A DNA stretch of 13,275 bases from Gammaproteobacteria bacterium (lineage in GTDB: Bacteria; Pseudomonadota; Gammaproteobacteria; SZUA-229), in NCBI GenBank assembly GCA_027858635.1, contig JAQICG010000049.1, forward strand, positions 1-13,275. Direction: 5' to 3'. The position numbers and the translations under genes were made by a program. Within the stretch, counting starts at the first letter, position 1; each line of letters begins with the position of its first letter. The notes under the pieces are model-generated. The model saw only the letters and a list, made by a program, of their open reading frames with translations, did no database searches and was not told the DNA's origin. Below are positions 6,937 through 13,275 of this stretch, piece by piece.

Positions 6937-7479
6937 CTATCTGACCAGCTGGCGCTCGACTTCGTCGCGTTTTTCCCGCCCTTGCAGGCACTCGATCAGC
7001 GCCAGTACGAAGTCCATGGCCGTGCCGGGGCCACGAGAGGTGATAATCCGGCCGTCTATTTCAAGTGCGCTGGTGCGGACATCTAGCTGCGGATACCCAT
7101 CCAGCGCACCGGGGTAGCAGGTGACCTGTTTGCCTTCAAGCAGCCCGGCTTCGGCCAGTACCCGGGGCGCGGCGCAGATGGCCGCGAGCCATTTTTGCTC
7201 ACCTGCATGCTGTTGTAACAAGGTTTGCAGAGGCACGTTGTCGCGTAAATGGTCAGCCCCAGGCTGGCCGCCGGGTAGGGCAATTAAATCGAAGCGCTTA
7301 TTGCCGAGCGCTTTAATTGTGGTATCAGGAACAAGACGGGTGCCGCGCGAGGCGGTAACAATCCGGTCGTCAAGGCCGGCGGTGGTGACCTCGACGCCGG
7401 CTCGAACCAGCAGGTCGATAATGGTGATCGCTTCGAGCTCTTCACAGCCCTGAGCAAGTGGAACCAGTGCACGTGACAT
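6937..7479 (-). CDS. yajL: DJ-1/PfpI family protein, YajL-like
   Basis: DJ-1/YajL proteins are cytoplasmic stress-protection proteins, variously reported as oxidative-stress chaperones and glyoxalase/deglycase-like enzymes. From the ATG at 7477-7479 (GGGGGAA about eight bases upstream) the product has 180 residues. It shows MSRALVPLAQGCEELEAI with the conserved glutamate near residue 14, IDLLVRAGVEVTTAG, FDLIALPGGQPGA (63-75), the nucleophile elbow AAICAAP with Cys102, and TSRGPGTAMDF (147-157), which is typical of YajL. The open frame extends upstream to 7605, but only inside yibQ, so that longer start is rejected. The 5' end overlaps the 3' end of yibQ by 38 bases in another frame, suggesting coupled translation in one transcript. 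Confidence 0.9.
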   Translation of the reverse strand: MSRALVPLAQGCEELEAITIIDLLVRAGVEVTTAGLDDRIVTASRGTRLVPDTTIKALGNKRFDLIALPGGQPGADHLRDNVPLQTLLQQHAGEQKWLAAICAAPRVLAEAGLLEGKQVTCYPGALDGYPQLDVRTSALEIDGRIITSRGPGTAMDFVLALIECLQGREKRDEVERQLVR

Positions 7480-8236
7480 GATTTTTGTTCCCCCGTAATT
7501 CAAGCAGTTTCGAAACCGGCACCAGTTCAATGCCGTGTTCAGCCAGTTTATCCAGATTGTTCCGTAGAAATGACAGCGTTGTCGGGTATGGATGCGCGAT
7601 AGCAATAGCGTAACCCTTCTTTTTCGCGACGTCTATAAAGCGCTCGAACTGCTTGCGGATGGTTTCGGGTTTGGCGTCAGGATCAAGAAAGACATCACGC
7701 ACTAAATTGGGAATCTGATAGTGGCTGGCGGTATCTGCAATCACCGATTTGTGGCTGGTCAGGCTATCGATAAAATAGACATTATCCAGGCTGGAGATTT
7801 CGGTCATGAGCCAGTCCATGTGGCCGGGATGCTGGCTCAGCAGGCTGCCCATGTGGTTGTTAATGCCGCGAACATGGGGCACAGAAGCCAGATTCTGTCT
7901 CAGCGACTGATCAAACTGTTGTCGCGTCATGTGTAATGTGAGCGTGCCGGGTGAGAGTCTATGGTGCTCAACAGACTGTAGCGGCAGGTGCAGCATGATC
8001 TCCTTGTTGTTGGCATGAGCCTGAGTCGCCAGCGTGGTGGCAAAGGCGGTCTGGGGGAGAATGGAGAGGGTCAGCGCGGCCGGAAAGTTGACCACAGTCT
8101 GCCCCTGTTCATAATTGTTGCCCAGGTCATCGATGATGATGCTGGCAATTTTTTCCGCGCCGGCGGCTGAGCTCGCAGCCAGTAATACAACGTAAACGAA
8201 TAAGCGCCCGGCGTATTGATGAATATGGCCGGACAT
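7442..8236 (-). CDS. yibQ: YibQ-type divergent polysaccharide deacetylase family protein
   Basis: This family is a diverged branch of the polysaccharide deacetylase (NodB) fold. It is periplasmic, often encoded beside envC and ctpA, and its substrate is unproven. The 264-residue product starts with a short hydrophobic signal-like segment (residues 10-27, RLFVYVVLLAASSAAGA). Motifs are IIIDDLGNN (33-41, D36/D37), PLQSVEHH (85-92), GINNHMGSLLS (124-134, N127/H128), FIDSLTSHKS (155-164), RDVFLD (180-185) and AIAHPYPTT (212-220, H215). Conserved residues of the family are kept, so it is probably intact. Its ATG is 12 bases after the ctpA stop, indicating an operon with ctpA. The last 13 residues are Cys/Ser/Thr-rich (TCTGSTCSGL) and are encoded where yajL overlaps. 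Confidence 0.9.
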   Translation of the reverse strand: MSGHIHQYAGRLFVYVVLLAASSAAGAEKIASIIIDDLGNNYEQGQTVVNFPAALTLSILPQTAFATTLATQAHANNKEIMLHLPLQSVEHHRLSPGTLTLHMTRQQFDQSLRQNLASVPHVRGINNHMGSLLSQHPGHMDWLMTEISSLDNVYFIDSLTSHKSVIADTASHYQIPNLVRDVFLDPDAKPETIRKQFERFIDVAKKKGYAIAIAHPYPTTLSFLRNNLDKLAEHGIELVPVSKLLELRGNKNHVTCTGSTCSGL

Positions 8237-8248
8237 TTGGTCAGATGA

Positions 8249-9577
8249 TCAGGGCTTGCGGCTTAAAATAGTCAGCCCCTTGAGCAGGACCAGCGCTTCA
8301 TGCAGCTGATAGTCTTCGGCGGCCAAAACTTTTTCGTCCTCATCGGCATCAGCCTTTTTGGACTCAATCTCCTGCCGGATCTCCTCATCGGTCTTGTCCG
8401 GATTGGTAATGTGATTGCCAAGGTCGGCCTCTTTCAGGCGGAACAGGCTGCCACCTTCGGTTTTGGTCACCTTAAAATCACCGAGCAGAATATCGGGGGT
8501 GATGCCTTCGCTCTGGATGGAGCGACCGGAAGGGGTGAAATAACGGGCCGTGGTGATTTTAACCGCGCCACCGCTGCGTAGCTCCTGAATGGTTTGCACC
8601 GAGCCCTTGCCGAATGTTTTAGAGCCCATCAAGACAGCCCGCTGGTGATCCTGTAGCGCACCGGCGACAATTTCAGAAGCGGAGGCGGAGCCGCCGTTGA
8701 CCAGCACGACGATGGGCGCACCGTTTAGAACATCACCCGGCTTGGCGTTAAATTCAAAACGGGAGTTGTTGACGCGCCCTTCGGTGTAAACCAGTTTGCC
8801 CTTGTCGATGAACAGATCGGAGATATCAGCGGCGGCATTGAGAACACCGCCGGGGTTGTTACGCATATCCAGCACCAGACCTTTGAGTTCTTCGCCAAAC
8901 TCCTCTTTCAGCGAATTGATGGCTTTGAGCAGGTCAGCAGGCGTTTTTGACTGGAAGTTGGTGATACGGACATAGCCATAACCGGGTTCGAGCATCCGGC
9001 TTTTGATGCTGGCAACCTTGATGATGTCGCGGGTTACCTCAATGATCAGTGGTTTGTCTTCGCCGGCACGCACAATGGTGAGCCTGATGTCGGTGCCGGG
9101 TTTGCCGCGCATGAGCTTAACAGCGTCGTTCAGGCTCATGCCCTTCACTGACTGCTCGTCGAGACGTACGATAAGGTCGCCGGACTGAATGCCGGCTTCA
9201 AAGGCAGGGGTATCGTCGATGGGCGAAATGACTTTGACAAAGCCGTCTTCCATGCCCACCTGAATACCCAGACCGCCGAACTGGCCGGTGGTGCCGATCT
9301 GAAGCTCCTTGTATTCATCGGGATTAAGGTAGCTGGAGTGAGGGTCTAATCCCGAGAGCATGCCCTTGATAGCGTGCTCCAGCAGCACCTTGTCCTCGAC
9401 CTCTTCAACGTAGTCGGATTTGATGCGTGAAAAGATATCTGAGAAATTACGTAACTCATTGAGGGGTAGTCCGTTAGTGACCTCCTTATTGGCGAATACG
9501 CTGTCAGTGACAGAGACGGAGACCCCGATGAGAATACCCATGGTCAGCAGAAGCGCGGCCGTGAATTGTTTAGTCAT
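8249..9577 (-). CDS. ctpA: C-terminal processing serine peptidase, CtpA/S41A family
   Basis: This periplasmic, PDZ-containing protease cleaves proteins near their C-termini; in relatives its targets include peptidoglycan endopeptidases. The 442-residue product has an N-terminal hydrophobic signal/anchor (5-29), a PDZ domain (about 98-175, GQFGGLGIQVG to the conserved AFEAGIQSGD stretch) and the S41 protease core. The catalytic pair is visible: Ser299 in GGSASASEI and Lys324 in TFGKGSVQT, 25 residues apart as in E. coli Prc. DMRNNPGG (237-244) is also typical. An acidic linker (residues about 395-420) precedes the C-terminal helix. The ATG at 9575-9577 has GGAG six bases upstream. It lies between envC, with a 146-base gap, and yibQ. 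A TATAAT on the minus strand at 9630-9635 could give ctpA its own promoter, but no good -35 goes with it. Confidence 0.95.
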   Translation of the reverse strand: MTKQFTAALLLTMGILIGVSVSVTDSVFANKEVTNGLPLNELRNFSDIFSRIKSDYVEEVEDKVLLEHAIKGMLSGLDPHSSYLNPDEYKELQIGTTGQFGGLGIQVGMEDGFVKVISPIDDTPAFEAGIQSGDLIVRLDEQSVKGMSLNDAVKLMRGKPGTDIRLTIVRAGEDKPLIIEVTRDIIKVASIKSRMLEPGYGYVRITNFQSKTPADLLKAINSLKEEFGEELKGLVLDMRNNPGGVLNAAADISDLFIDKGKLVYTEGRVNNSRFEFNAKPGDVLNGAPIVVLVNGGSASASEIVAGALQDHQRAVLMGSKTFGKGSVQTIQELRSGGAVKITTARYFTPSGRSIQSEGITPDILLGDFKVTKTEGGSLFRLKEADLGNHITNPDKTDEEIRQEIESKKADADEDEKVLAAEDYQLHEALVLLKGLTILSRKP

Positions 9578-9723
9578 TAAATACTCCGTGCCATTTTGGC
9601 CGGTTAAATGCGTGTAAAGTTGATCTGAAATTATATTGACAGTGGGTCAGACTATAGCACCGTTAGAGCGAATACGGAGCATGACGTTCCCTGGAAAAAA
9701 CGCTATTGTACCAAAGGCAACGG

Positions 9724-10908
9724 CTAACGGGATACGTGCTGTGGCACTTTATGTGTACACCAGCCGGTGGGGTTAATCGGTTTACCGCGTTCGCGAATTT
9801 CAAAGTAAAGCCCCGGCTTGGGCTGGCCGCCGCTGTCACCGGTAGTGGCGAGGGTTTCGCCGGCAGCCACCCAGTCGCCGGTCTGCTTGAGAAGGGTTTC
9901 ATTATGGCCATACAGGCTCATATAACCCTGACTATGGTCAACGATAATAATAAAACCATAACCCTGTAGCCAGTCAGAGAAAGCGATGCGGCCGTGGCTG
10001 ATAGCACGAACCGGCGTACCGTAAGGCGCGCTAATCAGCACCCCTTTCCATTTTAGGTCGCCCTGATGGCGGCTCTGTCCGTATTGAGCGAGAAACGGTC
10101 CGCCGACCGGCCAGGGCAGCTTTCCTTTTTGCTTATTGAAGGGTTTGCTCGAGCCAGGTGCGGCGGGAATATCAGCCAGCAACTGCCCCAGATTACGCAA
10201 TAGCTCCTCAATTTTATTGCGGCTGGATTCGAGTCCGAGCAGAGTCTGCTCCTGATTGTTGATCTTCTTATCCAGCTGAGCGAGCAGCTGATTGCGCTGC
10301 AAGCGCTGTTTCTGGAGTGCGCGATGCTGGTTTTTACGGGCCGTGCGAGCCGTCTTCTGGGAAGCCAGGCTCCGGGACAGCTCTTCCTTCTGCTGCTGTT
10401 GTGTCTGAATCGACTGGATAAAGGACTGAATTTCAGATTCCCGGGCCCGGTTGAGGTAGCTGTAGTAAGCTTGAATGCGCCCGATCTCAGCCGGATCCTG
10501 CTGATTGAGCAGCATTTTCATGCTCTGTCGGGCGCCCATACTGTACGCCGAGCGGAGTTGTTCAGCGAGTATAAAGCGCTGTTTTTCCAGACGTCGGGCA
10601 AGCAGATCCAGCTCTTTTCTAAGCTGAGCAATGTGCGTGCTGAGCGTGTTGATTTTAGTTTCGGTGTTTTTGAGGGTCAGGGCGTTGGCGCTGATATTGC
10701 GTTCGAGCTGTTGGAGCTCGGTCAGGGTGTGCCCCCGATGGGTTTGGGTCTCTTTCAGATGAGCCTGAATATTGACAATGCTTTGTTGTAATCGACTTAG
10801 TTTTTTCTGGTAAGCCTGGCTGTCGAGATTTTCATCCGCCAGTGCGAGCGCCGGTGGATAGAGAATGCAGCTCAGCAAAAAAAAAGCCGATAGAATGGAG
10901 CTTTTCAT
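9724..10908 (-). CDS. envC: EnvC-type murein hydrolase activator
   Basis: EnvC is a periplasmic protein recruited to the septum that activates amidases AmiA/AmiB for daughter-cell separation. From the ATG at 10906-10908 the product has 394 residues: signal peptide (1-24, cleavage after ALALA-like), a long coiled coil rich in Gln/Leu/Arg (about 28-245), a short linker, and a LytM/M23 domain (about 265-382). The LytM zinc ligands are degraded: the usual HxxxD region reads KWKGVLISAP, and the HxH motif reads GLYFEIR (366-372). This is as expected for an activator without its own hydrolase activity. A TTG start at 10947 would add 13 residues ahead of the signal peptide and is rejected. It is the first gene of the minus-strand envelope group (ctpA and yibQ follow) and is divergent from arsR. 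Confidence 0.92.
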   Translation of the reverse strand: MKSSILSAFFLLSCILYPPALALADENLDSQAYQKKLSRLQQSIVNIQAHLKETQTHRGHTLTELQQLERNISANALTLKNTETKINTLSTHIAQLRKELDLLARRLEKQRFILAEQLRSAYSMGARQSMKMLLNQQDPAEIGRIQAYYSYLNRARESEIQSFIQSIQTQQQQKEELSRSLASQKTARTARKNQHRALQKQRLQRNQLLAQLDKKINNQEQTLLGLESSRNKIEELLRNLGQLLADIPAAPGSSKPFNKQKGKLPWPVGGPFLAQYGQSRHQGDLKWKGVLISAPYGTPVRAISHGRIAFSDWLQGYGFIIIVDHSQGYMSLYGHNETLLKQTGDWVAAGETLATTGDSGGQPKPGLYFEIRERGKPINPTGWCTHKVPQHVSR

Positions 10909-11045
10909 GATAAATGCAACGCTGTTCAATATGATATTTGCGGGCAAAAACAGAGCCTTTTTAGTATAAATGGGTGGTTTTTCTAAATCAAAAGAGTTCG
11001 ATGCTATTTATATAAAAAATGTGTATTATATTATATTGTATTGGA

Positions 11046-11065
11046 TTTTAATTATATAATTAAAA
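11046..11065. promoter_or_regulatory. 20-bp perfect palindrome, candidate operator of the ArsR/BigR-type gene
   Basis: TTTTAATTAT followed by ATAATTAAAA is a perfect inverted repeat without loop, ending 18 bases before the arsR ATG. It contains TATAAT at 11055-11060 and, by symmetry, one on the other strand, so a bound repressor would cover a -10 element. It lies in a very AT-rich divergent region (10948-11083) between envC and arsR. BigR-type repressors are known to bind AT-rich palindromes overlapping their own promoter, which makes this the likely operator. No strong -35 stands out. Confidence 0.55.
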
Positions 11066-11083
11066 GCAAACTATAAATCGAGA

Positions 11084-11425
11084 ATGCATATGCCGGAAAA
11101 TACAGAAGAACCTCTATTAATGACTCGTGAAGAGGATATTAACCGGGCGTCGCGCTCCCTGAAAGCGATGTCGCATCCGCTACGTTTAAAAATACTATGC
11201 ACTCTGGGAGATCAGGAAGTAAGTGTACAGGATATTGTAAATGCGGTGGGTACCTCGCAAAGCAACATCTCTCAGCATCTGGCCATTCTCCGGGACAAAG
11301 GTATTCTGGCTTCGAGAAAAGATGCCAATAAAGTCTTTTATCGGGTGGGTGATACGCGTACATTGCGGTTGATTGGAATGATGCAGGAAGTGTTCTGTTC
11401 CGCTGCACAAAAATTGGGTGATTAA
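11084..11425 (+). CDS. ArsR-family repressor, probable BigR/SqrR-type persulfide sensor
   Basis: This 113-residue winged-helix DNA-binding repressor has HPLRLKILC (31-39), VQDIVNAVG (48-56), the recognition helix SQSNISQHLAILR (58-70) and the wing SRKDANKVFYRV (77-88). Cys39 and Cys105 are exactly 66 residues apart, like Cys41/Cys107 of SqrR and Cys42/Cys108 of BigR. Those cysteines sense sulfide-derived persulfides by forming a polysulfide bridge. The canonical arsenic-binding ELCVC motif of ArsR is absent. The downstream gene is a rhodanese (gap 11 bases), which supports a sulfur-linked role; sulfide or persulfide as the signal is inferred. The ATG at 11084 is followed by a second in-frame ATG at 11090, so the first two residues are uncertain. 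An AT-rich palindrome just upstream is the likely operator. Confidence 0.85.
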   Translation: MHMPENTEEPLLMTREEDINRASRSLKAMSHPLRLKILCTLGDQEVSVQDIVNAVGTSQSNISQHLAILRDKGILASRKDANKVFYRVGDTRTLRLIGMMQEVFCSAAQKLGD

Positions 11426-11436
11426 GAAAAACTATT

Positions 11437-11865
11437 ATGGAACAGTTGTTAGAGTTTATAGGTAACCATCCCTATCTTTGGGCCGGTTTTGCAGTGGTCG
11501 TGGTATTGCTGGTCAAGGCTGAATATGAGCACCGGACCAATCGATTCGAACAGGTCTCGCCGGTGAATGCCATTCGTGTGATCAATAATAGCGACAACGC
11601 CGTAATTGTGGATGTACGTGACAGCGGGGCATACAAAAAGGGACACATCAAAGGCGCGATCAACGTGCCGCTTTCTCAGTTGAAAGATAAGCAGGAGACG
11701 CTTTCGCCGGATAAAGATGCCCCGGTGCTGGTCTGCTGTAACAGCGGCGCGACGTCGAGCAGGGCAAGTCGCATGTTGAGTCAGGCGGGTTATACCAATG
11801 TGCATAATATTGCCGGCGGACTCAACGGCTGGACGGAAGCCAGTTTACCGGTAAGTAAAAAATAA
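11437..11865 (+). CDS. yibN: Membrane-anchored rhodanese-like sulfurtransferase (YibN-like)
   Basis: Rhodaneses move sulfane sulfur through a cysteine persulfide. The 142-residue product has an N-terminal membrane helix (about 13-27, YLWAGFAVVVVLLVK) followed by one rhodanese domain: NAVIVDVRDSGAYKKGHIKGAINVP (54-78) and the active loop CNSGATS beginning at Cys101. Loop residues and the single-helix-plus-domain layout match YibN, whose gene lies in the yibN-grxC-secB-gpsA order of E. coli. An extra cysteine (Cys100) sits directly before the nucleophile. The gene follows the BigR/SqrR-like repressor by 11 bases and precedes secB by 49. Small single-domain rhodaneses beside such repressors usually act on sulfide-derived persulfides; that role is inferred. 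The ribosome binding site is weak (AAGAAA). Confidence 0.88.
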   Translation: MEQLLEFIGNHPYLWAGFAVVVVLLVKAEYEHRTNRFEQVSPVNAIRVINNSDNAVIVDVRDSGAYKKGHIKGAINVPLSQLKDKQETLSPDKDAPVLVCCNSGATSSRASRMLSQAGYTNVHNIAGGLNGWTEASLPVSKK

Positions 11866-11914
11866 CTACTAATCGATGCCGGTACTGCCGGCGTTATTAC
11901 AGAGCGGAATGATT

Positions 11915-12388
11915 ATGACAGAAGAAAATAAACAGACAGAGCAGCAATTTGCCATTCAGAAAATCTACCTGAAAGATGTATCGTTTGAATCGCCTAATGC
12001 GCCCCACGTTTTTGCCGACGGCGAATGGAAGCCGGAGGTTAATGTACAGATTAACAGCGCGCATCAGGCGGTTGCTCAGGATCAGTACGAAGTTGTTTTA
12101 AGCATTACCATCACCGCCAAACAAAATGAGAAAACCGCTTTCCTGGTTGAAGTAAAGCAGGCCGGTCTGTTTTCATTAGCCGGCTTTGGGGGCGAGAATC
12201 TGGAAGGCATGCTGAGTGCGTACTGTCCGGAGACCCTGTTTCCGTTCGCGCGCGAAGCGGTGGCCGATTTCGTTAATAAAGGCGGCTTCCCGCCCCTGCT
12301 GTTAACCCCGATTAATTTTAATGCCCTGTATATGCAGCAGGTGCAACAGCAGAAGGAGGCTAAAGACAGTCAGGATACGGCGCATTAA
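11915..12388 (+). CDS. secB: Protein-export chaperone SecB
   Basis: SecB is a cytoplasmic tetrameric chaperone that keeps preproteins unfolded and delivers them to SecA. The 157-residue product contains FAIQKIYLKDVSFESPNAP (12-30), the family signature AYCPETLFPFAR (102-113) and GGFPPLLLTPINFNALY (123-139), with a short Gln-rich, acidic tail. The start at 11915 is chosen because an AGCGGA-type ribosome site lies six bases upstream and the sequence MTEENKQ fits the family; the open frame reaches back to 11876. The 49-base gap after yibN includes a small inverted repeat, GCCGG/CCGGC (11878-11892). SecB is almost always encoded beside grxC and gpsA in gammaproteobacteria; here grxC is missing. 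Confidence 0.96.
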   Translation: MTEENKQTEQQFAIQKIYLKDVSFESPNAPHVFADGEWKPEVNVQINSAHQAVAQDQYEVVLSITITAKQNEKTAFLVEVKQAGLFSLAGFGGENLEGMLSAYCPETLFPFAREAVADFVNKGGFPPLLLTPINFNALYMQQVQQQKEAKDSQDTAH

Positions 12389-12391
12389 TCC

Positions 12392-13275
12392 ATGTCCGCA
12401 GAGGCAAACAGCCCCGTTTCGGTTACCGTATTAGGTGCGGGCTCATGGGGCACCGCCCTGGCTATCCACCTGGCCAATGCCGGCTCAGCTGTCACCCTCT
12501 GGGGCAACGAGCCTGATCACATGGAGCGTCTGCAACAGCAGCGCTGTAACCAGCAGTTTCTGCCGGATATCCCTTTTCCCGATAACTTGATGGTGCAGCC
12601 TGATCTGGCGTCGGCGCTAAAATCAGCACGCTGGATTTTGCTGGCGATTCCCAGTCACGCCTTTCGCTCCTTTCTGGCGGGTGCCCGTCCCCTGATTGAT
12701 GCCGAGACAGCCGTCACCTGGGCCAGCAAGGGACTTGAAGAGGGCACGGGCAAGCTGCTGCATCAGGTGGTGAAGGAGGAGTTGCCGCAATGCTCAAAAT
12801 TTGCGGTCATTTCCGGCCCCACCTTCGCGCGTGAAGTCGCCATAGGTCTGCCCACAGCCATTACCGTCGCCTCGGACTCCGAATCGCTGGCGAATGAAAT
12901 CACCCATAATCTACACCACGGCAGTTTTCGGGCCTATACCAGCCACGATGTGATCGGGGTGGAGCTGGGCGGCGCGCTGAAGAATGCCCTGGCGATAGCC
13001 GCCGGCATCGCCGATGGCCTGGGTTTTGGTGCCAATGCCCGCGCCGCGTTAATTACGCGCGGACTGGCCGAACTGATGCGGCTGGGGGTAACCATGGGCG
13101 GCAGTCGGGAGACCTTTATGGGGCTGGCCGGAATAGGCGATCTGGTGCTGACCTGTACCGATAACCAGTCGCGCAATCGCAGAATGGGCTTGCTGCTGGC
13201 GGAGGGGCTGTCCAAGGAAGAGATTAAAAAACAGATTGGTCAGGAAATCGAGGGCGTGAGAACGGCGCGTGAAGC
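12392..13275 (+). CDS. gpsA: NAD(P)+-dependent glycerol-3-phosphate dehydrogenase, 3' end cut by window
   Basis: GpsA reduces dihydroxyacetone phosphate to sn-glycerol 3-phosphate, the backbone of phospholipids. The visible 294 residues include the Rossmann motif VTVLGAGSWGTALA (11-24), AIPSHAFR (85-92), WASKGLEEGTG (110-120), ISGPTFAREVA (140-150), the substrate-binding region ELGGALKNALAIAAG with Lys197 (191-205), and GLAGIGDLVLTCT (244-256). Only the last 40 or so residues lie beyond the edge. The ATG is three bases after the secB stop, so the two are almost certainly cotranscribed; the ribosome binding site is weak. No frameshift is visible. Confidence 0.96.
   Translation, partial: MSAEANSPVSVTVLGAGSWGTALAIHLANAGSAVTLWGNEPDHMERLQQQRCNQQFLPDIPFPDNLMVQPDLASALKSARWILLAIPSHAFRSFLAGARPLIDAETAVTWASKGLEEGTGKLLHQVVKEELPQCSKFAVISGPTFAREVAIGLPTAITVASDSESLANEITHNLHHGSFRAYTSHDVIGVELGGALKNALAIAAGIADGLGFGANARAALITRGLAELMRLGVTMGGSRETFMGLAGIGDLVLTCTDNQSRNRRMGLLLAEGLSKEEIKKQIGQEIEGVRTARE

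Noticed and set aside
7480..7605. Longer start for yajL giving 42 extra residues
   Set aside because: The extra codons lie entirely within yibQ. The DJ-1 fold begins at MSRALVPLAQG, where a good ribosome binding site is present.
10324..10791. 155-codon plus-strand open frame inside envC
   Set aside because: It is antisense to the coiled-coil region of EnvC and has no recognisable motif or ribosome site.
11878..11892. GCCGG/CCGGC inverted repeat between yibN and secB as a terminator
   Set aside because: The stem is only five pairs and no T-run follows, so it is unlikely to end transcription within the operon.

Overview
The window looks like chromosome of a gammaproteobacterium. The blocks envC-ctpA-yibQ and yibN-secB-gpsA are arranged much as in that class, and a PilU-type type IV pilus ATPase lies at the left edge. 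Most genes have moderate GC. One block (about 4.95-6.25 kb) is clearly AT-rich and looks acquired.

Layout from left to right. (1) Positions 1-1163, minus strand: a PilU-type retraction ATPase whose reading frame runs, without a stop, into a segment that reads like the C-terminal membrane part of the ferrous iron transporter FeoB. This is either a true fusion or deletion, or an assembly chimera at a contig edge. (2) 1424-4885, plus: a single 1153-residue protein that I place, from family recall, with the large PPi-type phosphoenolpyruvate carboxykinase family. (3) 4929-6248: an Xre/MbcA-type antitoxin plus RES-domain toxin pair, bracketed by two same-orientation copies of a 21-nt palindromic repeat. 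(4) 6461-6796, minus: a TusE/DsrC-family sulfur carrier with an unusual second cysteine and a good sigma70-type promoter. A strong hairpin of unknown role lies just beyond its stop. (5) 6937-10908, minus: a YajL/DJ-1 protein, a YibQ-type divergent polysaccharide deacetylase, a CtpA/S41 protease and an EnvC-type murein hydrolase activator. The last three form a cell-envelope group concerned with peptidoglycan turnover and septation. (6) 11084 to the right edge, plus: an ArsR-family regulator with the cysteine spacing of the BigR/SqrR persulfide sensors, a membrane-anchored rhodanese (YibN-like), SecB and GpsA (cut by the window end). These four are close together and co-oriented. The glutaredoxin gene grxC, present between yibN and secB in E. 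coli, is absent.

Sulfur handling recurs: the TusE/DsrC carrier, the rhodanese and the probable persulfide-responsive repressor. A 20-bp perfect AT-rich palindrome containing a TATAAT lies just upstream of the repressor and is its likely operator. The most unusual items are the PilU-FeoB frame junction, the repeat-bracketed toxin-antitoxin cargo, the persulfide-sensor/rhodanese pairing with its palindrome, and the large PEPCK-like protein. I saw no tRNA, rRNA or CRISPR array, and no transposase gene.
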